Positions 38,618 to 53,192 of a DNA stretch of 64,000 nt are shown here, piece by piece; positions within the stretch are counted from its first letter, which is position 1; each line of letters opens with the position of its first letter. A model generated the notes under the pieces. It saw nothing but the letters and a program-made list of their open reading frames with translations. It searched no databases and was not told the DNA's origin. The position numbers were made by a program, and so were the translations under genes. This DNA is from Buttiauxella brennerae ATCC 51605 (GTDB lineage: Bacteria; Pseudomonadota; Gammaproteobacteria; Enterobacterales; Enterobacteriaceae), in the NCBI RefSeq assembly GCF_001654925.1, contig NZ_LXER01000035.1, positions 1-64,000 of the forward strand. Reading direction: 5' to 3'.

Positions 38618-40729
38618 CTAGTTTCTGTTGCGGGTAACTTTAATGACATCCGGCATTACGCGAATTTTGCGCATAATGTTGGCCAGATGCACACGATCGC
38701 GGGCAGACATGCGGATAAACGCGCTATAGACGCGGCCATCTTTTTCTTCGGTATTGAGACTGTGAATATTCGAGCCTGCGGTGTTGATAGCCGCTGTCAG
38801 GTTCGCCAGGGCGCCCTGATGGTTGAACATATCTACTTTGATTTCAGTGATAAATTCCTGCTCAGTCTCTTTATCCCATTCCACCGCCATAAACTTCTCG
38901 GCTTCTTTCTGGTAGCCACGAATGTTACGGCAAGACTCATGGTGGATAACCAGCCCTTTGCCAGGACTGACGTGAGCGACAATCGGGTCGCCAGGAATAG
39001 GGCGGCAACACTTAGCAAACGTAATCAGCACGCCATCAGCGCCTTTGATAGGCAAGTGGCTGTGTGCAGGCGTGTTGCCCTGCGCAATCACGGATGATTC
39101 ACCTTGCAGGTTCTTGGCCACAACAACGCTCATGGCGTTACCGAGGCCTATTTCAGCCAGTAAATCATCAAGTGTGGCGAGCTTCATGCGCTCAAGCTCA
39201 CGTTGAATGCTTTCTGGTGGAACCTCGGCGAGTTTACGACTGCCACCCAAAGCATGGTTAAGTAGACGACGGCCAAGGCTGACCGAGTCATCACGCTTCA
39301 GGTTTTTCAGCATCTGGCGGATTTTGGCGCGAGCTTTTGAGCTCACCACAAAGTTCAGCCAGGCAGCATTCGGGCGAGCGCCCGGTGCGGTAATAATTTC
39401 GATTGTCTGGCCGCTACTGAGCGACTGAGACAGCGGATAGGGTTGCCTGTCGACACGTGCGCCAACACAGGCGTGGCCGATGTCGGTATGCACGGCATAG
39501 GCGAAATCGACAGGTGTCGCACCTGCAGGTAATTCGACAATGCGCCCTTCAGGCGTGAAAACATAAATCTCATCCGGGAACAGATCGGATTTTACGCTCT
39601 CGATAAATTCAAATGAGCTACCGGCGCTTTGCTGCAATTCCAGAAGGCTTTGCATCCAACGCTGGGCGCGGATTTGCGCGGTAGTGCCACTTTCACCTTG
39701 CTCTTTATAAGCCCAGTGAGCGGCAACACCCATTTCTGCCATCTGGTCCATATCTTCGGTACGGATTTGCACTTCAACCGGCACGCCGTGTGGGCCAATC
39801 ATTGAAGTATGCAGGGACTGATATCCGTTCGCTTTTGGAATGGCGATATAGTCTTTAACCCGCCCCGGACGTGGCTTGTAGAGGCTATGCATCTGCCCAA
39901 GAACGCGGTAACAGGTATCCATGTCGTGAACAATTACGCGGAAAGCGTAGATATCCATAATCGAGTGGAAACGCTGTTCTTTGAGCGTCATTTTGCAGTA
40001 GATGGAATAAAGGTGTTTTTCGCGACCACTGACGCGGCAAGGAATGCCCGCTTCTTGTAAACGCCCGTCGATTTCAGAGAGAATTTTTTGAATCATCTCT
40101 TTACGGTTACCACGCGCCGCTTTAACCACTTCTTTAATAACGCGGTAACGGTTCGGGTAAAGCGCTTCAAAGCCCAGCTCTTCCAGTTCGGTTTTCAGGT
40201 GGTGAATACCGAGACGGTGCGCCAGAGGGCTATAAATTTCGAGGGTTTCGCGAGCAATGCGGCGACGTTTATCAGGGCGCAACGCCCCGAGAGTGCGCAT
40301 GTTATGCGTGCGGTCGGCGAGTTTGATCAGAATGACGCGGATGTCTTGCACCATCGCCATGATCATTTTGCGGAAGTTTTCAGCCTGAGCTTCTTTCTTA
40401 TCGCGGAATTTCAGCTTGTCGAGCTTAGATACCCCTTCCACCAGTTCGGCAACGCTTTTGCCAAACAGTTGTTCCATATCCTGGTAGGTGGCAGGGGTGT
40501 CTTCAATCACATCATGCAGTAGCGCCGCCATAAGCGTTTCATAGTCGAGTTTCATCTCGGCCAGAATGCAGGCAACCGCTACGGGATGGGTGATATAGGG
40601 TTCACCACTTGAACGTGCTTGCCCCTCGTGAGCATCACGCGCAACAAGGTATGCTTGCCGAAGTCGCTTTATCTGCTCCTCGGGCAAGTATTGTTGAATC
40701 AGTTGATTCAGACTTTCAAACAGATACAA
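38618..40729 (-). CDS. spoT: Bifunctional (p)ppGpp hydrolase/synthetase SpoT
   Basis: Degrades and, under starvation, makes ppGpp. The 703-residue chain starts with TTG 40729 as in E. coli. Domains: HD hydrolase (about 45-200, HDVIED and KLADRTHNMRTL), synthetase (about 240-350, YQSLHTSMIGPHG), TGS (about 385-450), a helical and zinc-finger-like region (CCRPIPGD), and a C-terminal ACT domain. Key hydrolase residues are intact. Lies between rpoZ (18 bases upstream) and trmH in the known rpoZ-spoT-trmH-recG operon. Confidence 0.97.
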   Translation of the reverse strand: MYLFESLNQLIQQYLPEEQIKRLRQAYLVARDAHEGQARSSGEPYITHPVAVACILAEMKLDYETLMAALLHDVIEDTPATYQDMEQLFGKSVAELVEGVSKLDKLKFRDKKEAQAENFRKMIMAMVQDIRVILIKLADRTHNMRTLGALRPDKRRRIARETLEIYSPLAHRLGIHHLKTELEELGFEALYPNRYRVIKEVVKAARGNRKEMIQKILSEIDGRLQEAGIPCRVSGREKHLYSIYCKMTLKEQRFHSIMDIYAFRVIVHDMDTCYRVLGQMHSLYKPRPGRVKDYIAIPKANGYQSLHTSMIGPHGVPVEVQIRTEDMDQMAEMGVAAHWAYKEQGESGTTAQIRAQRWMQSLLELQQSAGSSFEFIESVKSDLFPDEIYVFTPEGRIVELPAGATPVDFAYAVHTDIGHACVGARVDRQPYPLSQSLSSGQTIEIITAPGARPNAAWLNFVVSSKARAKIRQMLKNLKRDDSVSLGRRLLNHALGGSRKLAEVPPESIQRELERMKLATLDDLLAEIGLGNAMSVVVAKNLQGESSVIAQGNTPAHSHLPIKGADGVLITFAKCCRPIPGDPIVAHVSPGKGLVIHHESCRNIRGYQKEAEKFMAVEWDKETEQEFITEIKVDMFNHQGALANLTAAINTAGSNIHSLNTEEKDGRVYSAFIRMSARDRVHLANIMRKIRVMPDVIKVTRNRN

Positions 40730-40747
40730 GGGCTACCCGCAGGCTAA

Positions 40748-41023
40748 TTAACGACGACCTTCAGCAATAGCGGTAACAGCCTGCAGTTCTGCGGCTTCCT
40801 GCTCTTGCTGTTCCTGGCGATCACGAACATCGAGAATTTGGTTGGTAATCAACCCTTCTTCGATTTCGCGCAGTGCGATTACAGTCGTTTTATCGTTTTC
40901 TTCAGCGACCAGTGGATCTTTACCACCAGTTTGCATCTGACGAGCGCGACGTGCGGCGACCAGAACCAGGTCAAAACGGTTACCAATTTTCTCAACAGCG
41001 TCCTGAACAGTTACGCGTGCCAT
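40748..41023 (-). CDS. rpoZ: RNA polymerase omega subunit
   Basis: Small subunit that folds around the beta-prime C-terminus and contributes to ppGpp site 1. The 91 residues start [20 protein letters not shown] and include the conserved helix [13 protein letters not shown]. Same length as E. coli. Ribosome site GGAGC before the ATG. Heads the spoT operon, downstream of gmk. Confidence 0.97.
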   Translation of the reverse strand: MARVTVQDAVEKIGNRFDLVLVAARRARQMQTGGKDPLVAEENDKTTVIALREIEEGLITNQILDVRDRQEQQEQEAAELQAVTAIAEGRR

Positions 41024-41077
41024 AATTAAAATGCTCCACAGATGAAGAAATGACTGGGCATGATACTGAAACTGGGC

Positions 41078-44259
<3,182 letters not shown>

Positions 44260-44296
44260 TGATACCTCCAGTGGAAACGCTGAGAGGGTAACGTTT

Positions 44297-44312
44297 TGTG
44301 AACAATGTCACG
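44297..44312. promoter_or_regulatory. CRP-like palindrome before yicG
   Basis: TGTGA-acaatg-TCACG matches the CRP consensus TGTGA-N6-TCACA at nine of ten positions. It lies 38-53 bases before the yicG ATG. No promoter elements were recognised next to it. Confidence 0.45.
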
Positions 44313-44455
44313 ATTGAGTTTTTTTAAAGCGAAGCGGTTTTGATTACATTTACTAATGCGTAATCGTGTTTTTTAGCAGTGAGATAGGGGTTTTCTGTGG
44401 TTTATGTATTTAAAGTGGATTATTTAAATTGATGGATTAGGTCGTTTAAATGACA

Positions 44456-44476
44456 AAGCCCGCATAGTGCGGGCTT
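44456..44476 (-). terminator. Terminator of yicC
   Basis: AAGCCCGCA (44456-44464) / TGCGGGCTT (44468-44476), a strong 9-bp stem 18 bases after the yicC stop. On the minus strand it is followed by TGTCATTTAAACG, a poor T tract. In E. coli dinD lies in this gap; nothing like it is present here. Confidence 0.65.
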
Positions 44477-44494
44477 AGAAAGACAATGTGAACA

Positions 44495-45358
44495 TCACTC
44501 GATGTTCTGAATCTGCTCACGCATCTGTTCAATCAGCACTTTCAGTTCAATCGCTGAATTGGTGACATCTGAATTGATAGATTTTGAGGCAAGGGTATTC
44601 GACTCGCGGTTGAATTCTTGCATCATAAAGTCGAGGCGGCGGCCAACAGCTTCTTTTTTCTTCAGAATGTTGTATGTCTCTTTGACGTGCGCTTCCAGGC
44701 GATCCAGCTCTTCAGCAACATCGACACGCTGCGCCATCAACACTAACTCTTGCTCAAGGCGATTATTTTCAAGCTGAACTTGGGCATCTTCCAGTTTTGC
44801 AACCAGACGCTCGCGCTGCCATTTCAAAACTTCAGGCATCTGTGCACGAACATTGATGACTTCAGCGCTCACACCTTGCAGGCGTTGCTCAATCATTGCT
44901 TTCAGCGCTTCGCCTTCGGTTTCGCGGGCAACAATAAAGTCGTCCAGCGCCCCATCAAGTGCGGCAAGGATTTCAGCGGTAATGGCGTCTAAATCTTGTT
45001 CTTGTGCGGACATCACACCAGGCCAGCGCAAAATATCAACCGGGTTGATTTCGCCTTCATCACTTTGCATTTTGACCCAGTTGGCCGCTTCTACCAGCTG
45101 TTTAGCCAGTTTTTCATTGAGCAGCAAAGAACTTTGGGAGCGGGCATCAGGTTCAAAACGCAGATTACATTCGATTTTTCCGCGTGTTAAACGGGTGCGA
45201 ATACGCTCGCGTGCCACGGGTTCGAGGCTACGGAACTGCTCTGGCATGCGAATGTAAGTCTCGAGATAACGTTGGTTTACCGAACGTAACTCCCAGGAGG
45301 CGCTGCCCCATTCGCCTTTTACTTCACGTCGGGCATAAGCGGTCATACTGCGGATCAT
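44495..45358 (-). CDS. yicC: YicC family endoribonuclease
   Basis: A 287-residue protein of the YicC/YloC family, reported in E. coli to be an endoribonuclease acting on RyhB sRNA. Start ATG 45358 (MIRSMTAYARREVKGE) matches the family; the longer frame to 45526 runs into rph. Conserved core: SVNQRYLETYIRMPEQ at the N-terminus and, in the C-terminal DUF1732 part, MMQEFNRESNTLASKS. Same length as E. coli. Divergent from rph. Confidence 0.95.
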   Translation of the reverse strand: MIRSMTAYARREVKGEWGSASWELRSVNQRYLETYIRMPEQFRSLEPVARERIRTRLTRGKIECNLRFEPDARSQSSLLLNEKLAKQLVEAANWVKMQSDEGEINPVDILRWPGVMSAQEQDLDAITAEILAALDGALDDFIVARETEGEALKAMIEQRLQGVSAEVINVRAQMPEVLKWQRERLVAKLEDAQVQLENNRLEQELVLMAQRVDVAEELDRLEAHVKETYNILKKKEAVGRRLDFMMQEFNRESNTLASKSINSDVTNSAIELKVLIEQMREQIQNIE

Positions 45359-45403
45359 ATTTCGTAACCGTATTGCGTAATAGATGTGGGGATTATAGCC
45401 ATG

Positions 45404-45447
45404 CCTGCCCTGGCAGGATAGGAATAAGCGAGCGAAGTCCGTATAAT
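45404..45447. promoter_or_regulatory. yicC/rph divergent promoter region
   Basis: A perfect -10 TATAAT at 45442-45447 points towards rph, 36 bases before its ATG. Upstream is the dyad CCTGCC-ct-GGCAGG (45404-45417). No good -35 is seen. Confidence 0.5.
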
Positions 45448-45482
45448 GCGCAGCCACATTCGTTTTAGCCGGAGATAACCCC

Positions 45483-46199
45483 ATGCGTCCATCAGGTCGT
45501 AGCGCCGAACAAGTGCGCCCAGTCACCCTGACCCGTAATTACACCAAACACGCAGAAGGCTCCGTGCTGGTCGAGTTCGGCGATACCAAAGTGCTTTGCA
45601 CCGCCACTGTTGAAGAAGGCGTTCCGCGTTTTCTGAAAGGACAGGGCCAGGGTTGGATCACTGCAGAATACGGTATGTTGCCTCGTGCAACTCATACGCG
45701 TAACTTCCGTGAAGCAGCAAAAGGTAAGCAAGGCGGTCGTACTCTTGAGATTCAACGCCTGATTGCTCGCTCGCTTCGCGCAGCAGTAGATTTGAAAGTT
45801 CTCGGTGAATACACCATCACGCTGGACTGCGATGTTTTGCAGGCTGACGGCGGTACTCGTACCGCGTCTATTACCGGTGCATGTGTTGCGCTGGCTGATG
45901 CGCTGAATAAACTGGTTGCTGCAGGTAAGCTGAAAACCAACCCGATGAAAGGGATGGTCGCTGCAGTATCCGTCGGGATTGTTAATGGCGCTGCTGTTTG
46001 CGATCTTGAGTATGTTGAAGATTCTGCTGCAGAAACCGACATGAATGTCGTGATGATGGAAGATGGCCGAATGATCGAGGTTCAGGGCACCGCCGAAGGC
46101 GAGCCGTTCACCCATGAAGAGTTACTGGCGCTACTGGCGTTGGCGCGAGGGGGAATTGAATCAATCGTAACGGCGCAGAAGGCGGCGTTAGAAAATTAA
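45483..46199 (+). CDS. rph: Ribonuclease PH
   Basis: A phosphorolytic 3'-5' exoribonuclease that trims tRNA and rRNA ends. The 238 residues start [14 protein letters not shown]; the phosphate-binding region [16 protein letters not shown] and the catalytic [14 protein letters not shown] are present. The frame is intact, unlike the rph-1 frameshift of E. coli K-12 MG1655. Its translation sets the position of ribosomes relative to the pyrE attenuator that follows immediately. Confidence 0.97.
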   Translation: MRPSGRSAEQVRPVTLTRNYTKHAEGSVLVEFGDTKVLCTATVEEGVPRFLKGQGQGWITAEYGMLPRATHTRNFREAAKGKQGGRTLEIQRLIARSLRAAVDLKVLGEYTITLDCDVLQADGGTRTASITGACVALADALNKLVAAGKLKTNPMKGMVAAVSVGIVNGAAVCDLEYVEDSAAETDMNVVMMEDGRMIEVQGTAEGEPFTHEELLALLALARGGIESIVTAQKAALEN

Positions 46200-46204
46200 T
46201 TTTA

Positions 46205-46229
46205 GGCGACTCTGAGAGTCGCCTTTTTT
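46205..46229 (+). terminator. pyrE attenuator (rph-pyrE intercistronic terminator)
   Basis: GGCGACTC (46205-46212) / GAGTCGCC (46216-46223) followed by TTTTTT, only six bases after the rph stop. As in E. coli, a ribosome finishing rph close behind polymerase would disrupt this hairpin; high UTP uncouples them and transcription ends before pyrE. Confidence 0.9.
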
Positions 46230-46230
46230 A

Positions 46231-46312
46231 TACCCGTCATACTTCAAGCTGCATCTTTGTTGGCTGCATTCGCTCTCTTGTCGACGTGATGCCACTCGGA
46301 TTATTTTGGGTA
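46231..46312. repeat. Short ERIC-type element between attenuator and pyrE
   Basis: An 82-base segment starts TACCCGTCATACTTCAAG and ends ACTCGGATTATTTTGGGTA, the two ends typical of enterobacterial repetitive intergenic consensus (ERIC) elements, with TACCC/GGGTA as terminal inverted repeats. The central ERIC core is missing, so it is an internally deleted copy. It resembles the ends of the element at 51742-51939. Confidence 0.7.
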
Positions 46313-46344
46313 AATATTTAAATGAAATGCAAAGGAGCAAATCC

Positions 46345-46986
46345 ATGAAACCGTATCAGCGCCAGTTTATTGAGTTTGCGCTTAACAAGCAGGTACTTAA
46401 GTTTGGAGAGTTCACGCTGAAATCGGGGCGTACCAGCCCATATTTCTTCAATGCCGGGCTGTTCAATACCGGGCGTGATCTGGCACTGTTGGGCCGTTTT
46501 TATGCCGCCGCGTTAATGGATTCCGGTATTGATTTCGATTTGCTGTTTGGGCCGGCTTACAAAGGTATCCCCATTGCGACGACGACCGCCGTTGCGTTGG
46601 CTGAACATCACGAGCGTGATGTGCCATATTGCTTCAACCGCAAAGAAGCAAAAGATCACGGTGAAGGCGGAAGTCTCGTTGGTAGCACGCTGCAAGGGCG
46701 TGTGATGCTGGTGGATGATGTTATCACTGCCGGTACGGCAATCCGTGAATCAATGGAAATCATTGCAGCCAACAATGCATCACTGGCTGGCGTGTTAATT
46801 TCACTGGATCGCCAGGAACGTGGCCGTGCCGAAATCTCAGCCATTCAGGAAGTTGAGCGTGATTATCAGTGCAAAGTGATTTCCATCATCACGTTGAAAG
46901 ACCTGGTTGAATATCTGGAAGAAAAACCTGAAATGGCCGTGCATCTGGCTGCCGTGCAGGAATACCGTACTCAGTACGGCGTGTAA
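46345..46986 (+). CDS. pyrE: Orotate phosphoribosyltransferase
   Basis: Makes orotidine 5'-phosphate from orotate and PRPP in pyrimidine synthesis. The 213-residue product from ATG 46345 (AAAGGAG upstream) has the PRPP motif [13 protein letters not shown] near 119-131 and the flexible loop [11 protein letters not shown] near 99-110. The frame extends upstream to 46306, but that part is repeat sequence. Controlled by the attenuator upstream. Confidence 0.97.
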   Translation: MKPYQRQFIEFALNKQVLKFGEFTLKSGRTSPYFFNAGLFNTGRDLALLGRFYAAALMDSGIDFDLLFGPAYKGIPIATTTAVALAEHHERDVPYCFNRKEAKDHGEGGSLVGSTLQGRVMLVDDVITAGTAIRESMEIIAANNASLAGVLISLDRQERGRAEISAIQEVERDYQCKVISIITLKDLVEYLEEKPEMAVHLAAVQEYRTQYGV

Positions 46987-46989
46987 GAA

Positions 46990-47014
46990 AAAGGGCCTTT
47001 CAAAGGCCCTTTTC
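46990..47014. terminator. Bidirectional terminator between pyrE and slmA
   Basis: AAGGGCCTTT and its complement AAAGGCCCTT flank a short loop, with A and T runs on both sides, between the converging pyrE and slmA ends. Confidence 0.85.
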
Positions 47015-47016
47015 AA

Positions 47017-47613
47017 TTACTGAAGTTGTGAGGCAACCAGCGGCCAACGGGTATCAAAATCCTCGGTAGGCAGATAGCGGAATTCGCTACGAACAAAACG
47101 CGACAACGTCCCTTCACAGAACGCCAGAAGTTGGCTTGCCAGCAGTGACTCATCGGTAATAAAACCTTCGCCTTCACGCATTTTCTTTTCACGCATGACC
47201 TGGCGCATTTGCACTTCAATACGCTCAAAGAGCTGATTGATGCGACCTTGCAGACGGTCTTGTTCAAACATCAGCGCATGGCCTGTGAGGATACGAGTAA
47301 GGCCAGGGTTGCGTTCGCCAAAACCAAGAATCAGAAGAACAATCAAACGTAACCGGGCGTGGGTATCTTTCTCATCTTTCAAAATAAGGTTGATACGGGT
47401 AATCAGGCTGTCTTCAATGAACTCGATAAGGCTATCGAACATTTTCGTTTTGCTTGGAAAATGTCGATAAAGTGCCGCTTCGGAAACGCCAACAGTCGCC
47501 GCAAGTTTGGCGGTTGTAATTCGTTGGCTTCCATCGCTGGATTCAAGCATTTGGGCCAGAGACTGAAGTATTTCTTCGCGACGATTCCGTTTCGCAGTTT
47601 GTTTTTCTGCCAT
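47017..47613 (-). CDS. slmA: Nucleoid occlusion factor SlmA
   Basis: A TetR-family DNA-binding protein that blocks FtsZ ring assembly over the nucleoid. The 198 residues carry an N-terminal helix-turn-helix ([21 protein letters not shown], roughly 35-55, recognition helix ending YRHFPSK) and a helical FtsZ-binding C-terminal domain with [19 protein letters not shown]. Same length as E. coli. Follows dut on the same strand with a 120-base gap. Confidence 0.96.
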   Translation of the reverse strand: MAEKQTAKRNRREEILQSLAQMLESSDGSQRITTAKLAATVGVSEAALYRHFPSKTKMFDSLIEFIEDSLITRINLILKDEKDTHARLRLIVLLILGFGERNPGLTRILTGHALMFEQDRLQGRINQLFERIEVQMRQVMREKKMREGEGFITDESLLASQLLAFCEGTLSRFVRSEFRYLPTEDFDTRWPLVASQLQ

Positions 47614-47668
47614 GTTCTAAAATACCCCTGAAATAACGCACTTGTCAGGCAAGTAGCCACACAGCGCT

Positions 47669-47694
47669 CGCAAACTTGAAGTTTGCGATTTTTT
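47669..47694 (+). terminator. Plus-strand terminator-like hairpin between dut and slmA
   Basis: CGCAAACT (47669-47676) pairs with AGTTTGCG (47680-47687), followed on the plus strand by ATTTTTT. Both flanking genes run on the minus strand, so this would stop a transcript antisense to slmA. No such transcript is known to me. Confidence 0.5.
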
Positions 47695-47733
47695 CACATT
47701 TTTTACGCTGTGGGGTTACGTTTATAAACGAAG

Positions 47734-48189
47734 TTACTGGCGGCCAGAATGGCCGAAACCGCCTTCGCCACGGTCACTGGAGTCGAAATCTTCAACCAGG
47801 TTGAATTCCGCCTGCACGACAGGCACAAACACCATTTGTGCAATGCGCTCGCCCGGCTCAATAGTGAAGTGGTCTTGCCCGCGGTTCCAGACAGAAACCA
47901 TTAACTGGCCCTGGTAATCGGAGTCTATCAGCCCAATAAGATTGCCTAATACTACGCCATGCTTATGACCGAGACCTGAACGAGGCAGAATGACTGCCGC
48001 CAGAGACGGATCGGCGATATGGATAGCAAGCCCGGTTGGAATCAGCTTCGTTACGCCTGGGGCAAGCTCTACGGCGTCATCCAGGCATGCACGCAGGTCA
48101 AGGCCCGCAGAGCCGGAAGTTGCATAAGTCGGCAGTGGGAACTGTTGGCCAACGCGTGGGTCCAGAATCTTAACGTCGATTTTTTTCAT
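47734..48189 (-). CDS. dut: dUTP pyrophosphatase
   Basis: Hydrolyses dUTP to dUMP, keeping uracil out of DNA and feeding thymidylate synthesis. The 151-residue trimeric enzyme shows the five dUTPase motifs, among them [22 protein letters not shown] (catalytic Asp), ERIAQMVF and the C-terminal [13 protein letters not shown] 48189 gives the E. coli length; another ATG directly precedes it. Its start lies inside the end of coaBC (about 20-base overlap), so the two are coupled. Confidence 0.97.
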   Translation of the reverse strand: MKKIDVKILDPRVGQQFPLPTYATSGSAGLDLRACLDDAVELAPGVTKLIPTGLAIHIADPSLAAVILPRSGLGHKHGVVLGNLIGLIDSDYQGQLMVSVWNRGQDHFTIEPGERIAQMVFVPVVQAEFNLVEDFDSSDRGEGGFGHSGRQ

Positions 48190-49381
48190 CATAACGGGTA
48201 ACTATCTCGTTCAGTAAAAGATGGCCAAGGAGTTCCTTACGCTCAAGAGGTAAGACTTTATCTCCATCCTGCCAGAAAAGGTGCAATGCATTGTTTTCGC
48301 TGTTAAATCCCTGGCCTGCTTGTGAGACATCGTTCGCACAAATCAGATCGAGGTTTTTACTTACGCGTTTTTGCCTGGCGTATTCTTCCACATTATTTGT
48401 TTCGGCGGCAAACCCAACAACATAAGGGCGATGAGCTAAAAGTGCTGCGACACCGGCAACAATATCCGGGTTTTTTATCATTTTTATTGTGATTTCATCG
48501 CCTTGCTTTTTGATTTTCTCGCCTGCAACCGCAGCGGCACGATAGTCTGCAACAGCCGCACAGCCAACGAAAATGTGTTGTTCCTGGACGTGTTGTTGAA
48601 CTGCCGCTTCCATTTCCAGAGCCGTGGTGACATCAATGCGGTTCACCCATGGCGGTGTTGGCAAGGACACGGGCCCTGAAATTAATGTCACGTTAGCACC
48701 ACGCGCTGCAGCTGCAGCTGCGATCGCATAGCCCATTTTCCCCGAACTATCGTTGGTGATATACCGTACCGGGTCCAGACGTTCGCGGGTCGGGCCCGCA
48801 GTAATCATAACGTTAAGATGTTGCAGGTCTTTGATGACACTAAAATGTTGGACGGCCATTTCCACAATCGTTAACGGGTCAAGCATACGGCCTGGACCCA
48901 CATCGCCACAGGCCTGGCTGCCGCTATCGGGCCCCCACATCAACAAACCGCGTGATGAGAGAACTTCAAGATTGTGCTGAGTTGCTATTGCCCGATACAT
49001 TTGTTGGTTCATGGCGGGCAAGACAGCAACAGGGGCCGGAGTCGCAAGGCAAATCGTGCTCACCAGGTCGTTAGCCATACCTGCGGCAATGCGGGCAATT
49101 AAATCTGCCGTCGCGGGGGCGAGGATAACTAAATCGGCCCATTTCCCTAATTCAATATGGCCCATCGCTGCTTCTGCTGCGGGATCTAACAAGCTGTCTG
49201 ACACTGGATAACCGGACACGGCTTGTAAACTAAGAGGTGTAATAAAAGCTTTGGCAGCCTCTGTCATTACCACCCGAACCTCAGCGCCGCGTTCGCGCAG
49301 ACGGCGTACCAGTTCAGGTGTTTTATACGCCGCGATACCGCCGCTCACACCCAGAACAATTTTTTTGCCAGAAAGCCCCAT
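48170..49381 (-). CDS. coaBC: Coenzyme A biosynthesis bifunctional protein CoaBC (Dfp)
   Basis: Joins cysteine to 4'-phosphopantothenate (CoaB) and decarboxylates the product (CoaC). The N-terminal flavoprotein half has [14 protein letters not shown], the catalytic His in [14 protein letters not shown] and the PAMNQQMY motif; the C-terminal ligase half has [22 protein letters not shown] with the conserved Asn and GEKIKKQ with the conserved Lys. Start ATG 49381 (MGLSGKKIV), though ATG 49384 is equally possible. About 403 residues. Confidence 0.95.
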   Translation of the reverse strand: MGLSGKKIVLGVSGGIAAYKTPELVRRLRERGAEVRVVMTEAAKAFITPLSLQAVSGYPVSDSLLDPAAEAAMGHIELGKWADLVILAPATADLIARIAAGMANDLVSTICLATPAPVAVLPAMNQQMYRAIATQHNLEVLSSRGLLMWGPDSGSQACGDVGPGRMLDPLTIVEMAVQHFSVIKDLQHLNVMITAGPTRERLDPVRYITNDSSGKMGYAIAAAAAARGANVTLISGPVSLPTPPWVNRIDVTTALEMEAAVQQHVQEQHIFVGCAAVADYRAAAVAGEKIKKQGDEITIKMIKNPDIVAGVAALLAHRPYVVGFAAETNNVEEYARQKRVSKNLDLICANDVSQAGQGFNSENNALHLFWQDGDKVLPLERKELLGHLLLNEIVTRYDEKNRR

Positions 49382-49545
49382 CATGATTTTCCCACCAGAA
49401 GTCACAGTCATCTGGCTATTTTACCACACTCATTCGGTATCGACTTTTTGCTGTTTGCGAGGCATCCCGCATGGAGAATATTTGCGTGTCGTATGTATGG
49501 CTCGAGTTGTGCACAATCAGGACAAACAAGAGCATGGAGGTTCTG

Positions 49546-50223
49546 ATGGATGGGTCATTGAGACAAGTCAAAGTAGAAATGCCGCGAGAAAAGCTTTTGA
49601 AATTTGGGGCTAGCTCATTATCTGATGTGGAATTACTGGCGCTTTTTTTACGCACTGGTCGCAGACATATGAATGTACTGAGCTTTGCGCAAAGTTTGCT
49701 GCAGCAGTTTGGCTCGTTAAGTCGACTATTGTCGGCAGATTATTCACAATTCAAAGATGTGAAGGGCATTGGGAACGCTAAATACACCCAGTTGAACGCC
49801 ATAGCTGAGTTGGCGAGGCGTTATTACTATTCGCGTGGCGTTGAGGAATTAACACTCAATGAGCCTGATTCTGTAAGGGATTTCATCCAAAGCCAACTGA
49901 CCACAGCAGAGCGTGAGATCTTTATGGTTATTTTTTTGGATAATCAGCATCGGGTGATTAAACATTGCCCTATGTTTTCGGGAACATTGAACCATGTTGA
50001 GGTTCATCCGAGAGAAATTGTGCGTGAAGCGATGAAATGCAATGCAGCGGCACTAATACTCGCGCATAATCACCCGTCTGGTCGAGCAGAACCGAGTAAA
50101 GCTGATCGTGTTATTACTGAGCGTATCGTAAAAGCTTGCCTGTTTATGGAAATTCGAGTGCTCGATCACCTTGTTATTGGCCGTGGAGAGTACGTTTCTT
50201 TTGCCGAACGTGGGTGGATTTAA
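49546..50223 (+). CDS. radC: RadC family JAB-domain protein
   Basis: A conserved MPN/JAMM-domain protein; despite the name its part in DNA repair is not supported, and its function is unknown. N-terminal helix-hairpin-helix ([14 protein letters not shown]) and C-terminal JAMM metal motif [14 protein letters not shown]. Start ATG 49546 ([16 protein letters not shown]), with GGAGG upstream, gives 225 residues; the first ten differ from E. coli. Divergent from coaBC. Confidence 0.92.
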   Translation: MDGSLRQVKVEMPREKLLKFGASSLSDVELLALFLRTGRRHMNVLSFAQSLLQQFGSLSRLLSADYSQFKDVKGIGNAKYTQLNAIAELARRYYYSRGVEELTLNEPDSVRDFIQSQLTTAEREIFMVIFLDNQHRVIKHCPMFSGTLNHVEVHPREIVREAMKCNAAALILAHNHPSGRAEPSKADRVITERIVKACLFMEIRVLDHLVIGRGEYVSFAERGWI

Positions 50224-50265
50224 GACGAATTGCGCGATCCTTGGGGATCTTTGTCTGTTCGGGAC

Positions 50266-50294
50266 TTGAGCACATGCGTTAGGCAGCGTATACT
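50266..50294 (+). promoter_or_regulatory. rpmB promoter
   Basis: TTGAGC (50266-50271), 17-base spacer, TATACT (50289-50294), a good sigma-70 promoter 146 bases before rpmB. The following bases (ACGCCACC) are a GC-containing discriminator; negative ppGpp/DksA control of rpmB-rpmG is reported in E. coli. Confidence 0.8.
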
Positions 50295-50325
50295 ACGCCA
50301 CCTTTGAGAATCTCGGGTTTTGGCA

Positions 50326-50396
50326 TTATGCGCCTGGAACTGTGGTTCACATTGAACCGCCAGGGACCAGGCTTGCGGCCTGACGAGGCGCCATAA
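50326..50396 (+). other. Folded rpmB leader RNA
   Basis: The 5' untranslated RNA of rpmB can form a branched fold: outer stem TTATGCGCC (50326-50334) / GGCGCCATAA (50387-50396, one bulge), an arm CCTGG (50333-50337)/CCAGG (50360-50364) holding GGTTC/GAACC (50344-50348/50354-50358), and an arm CAGGC/GCCTG (50368-50372/50378-50382). Some pairs compete at their ends. Function unknown. Confidence 0.5.
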
Positions 50397-50418
50397 CCCT
50401 ATACGAAGCTCGAGCTAA

Positions 50419-50676
<258 letters not shown>

Positions 50677-50686
50677 GAGGAACTAA

Positions 50687-50857
<171 letters not shown>

Positions 50858-50874
50858 TTTTAGTGTCTTTGATG

Positions 50875-50901
50875 AAAACCTCGCTTCGGCGGGGTTTTTT
50901 T
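50875..50901 (+). terminator. Terminator of rpmB-rpmG
   Basis: AACCTCGC-ttcg-GCGGGGTT (one G-T wobble) followed by T6. It lies before mutM; read-through into mutM is possible, as reported for E. coli. Confidence 0.8.
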
Positions 50902-50929
50902 GTTTTAGGACTTAGAGTGCGGAGGATTT

Positions 50930-51739
50930 ATGCCCGAGTTACCTGAAGTAGAAACCAGCCGACGTGGTATAGAGCCGCATCTGGTTGGTGAAACCATCTT
51001 GCATGCTGTCGTGCGTAATGGTCGACTGCGTTGGCCTGTCTCTGATGAAATCCATGCTCTGAGTGATAAACCCGTTTTAAGTGTGCAGCGTCGCGCTAAA
51101 TACTTGCTGCTCGAACTTCCCGATGGCTGGATTATTATCCATCTTGGCATGTCGGGTAGCCTGCGCATTCTTCCTGAAGATTATCCTGCTGAAAAACACG
51201 ATCACGTCGATTTGGTGATGAGTAACGGCAAAGTCCTGCGTTATACAGATCCACGCCGCTTTGGTGCGTGGCTGTGGGCGAAAGAGCTTGAAGGTAGCAA
51301 TGTGCTGGCACATCTTGGCCCAGAGCCACTGAGCGACGAGTTTTCGGCTGATTATCTGCGTGAAAAATCCGCGAAAAAGAAAATCGCCATTAAGCCGTGG
51401 CTGATGGATAACAAGCTTGTGGTGGGAGTGGGTAATATTTACGCCAGCGAATCGCTGTTTGCTGCGGGGATCCATCCGGATAGAGCTGCGCAGTCATTGT
51501 CTCAAACAGAATGTGATTTACTGGTTAAGACGATTAAAGCAGTGCTGCTTCGCTCAATTGATCAAGGTGGTACGACACTTAAAGATTTTCTGCAGTCTGA
51601 TGGTAAGCCGGGCTATTTCGCTCAGGAATTACAAGTTTATGGACGGGCAGGTGAACCATGCAGGGTTTGTGGTGCACCAATTATTATCAGCAAGCATGGA
51701 CAGCGCAGTACTTTTTATTGCCGCCACTGCCAGCATTAA
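50930..51739 (+). CDS. mutM: Formamidopyrimidine-DNA glycosylase MutM (Fpg)
   Basis: Excises 8-oxoguanine and FaPy lesions with AP-lyase activity. Catalytic Pro2 and Glu3 are in the start MPELPEVE; the lysine (about 57) is in [10 protein letters not shown]; the helix-two-turn-helix region reads [12 protein letters not shown], and the C-terminal zinc finger has CRVCGAPI...FYCRHCQ. 269 residues as in E. coli. GGAGGA precedes the ATG. Confidence 0.97.
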   Translation: MPELPEVETSRRGIEPHLVGETILHAVVRNGRLRWPVSDEIHALSDKPVLSVQRRAKYLLLELPDGWIIIHLGMSGSLRILPEDYPAEKHDHVDLVMSNGKVLRYTDPRRFGAWLWAKELEGSNVLAHLGPEPLSDEFSADYLREKSAKKKIAIKPWLMDNKLVVGVGNIYASESLFAAGIHPDRAAQSLSQTECDLLVKTIKAVLLRSIDQGGTTLKDFLQSDGKPGYFAQELQVYGRAGEPCRVCGAPIIISKHGQRSTFYCRHCQH

Positions 51740-51741
51740 TT

Positions 51742-53191
<1,450 letters not shown>

Positions 53192-53192
<1 letters not shown>

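Noticed and set aside
44260-44494. A relic of dinD between yicG and yicC
   Set aside because: E. coli has dinD at this place, but no coding remnant or LexA box is visible in this 235-base gap.
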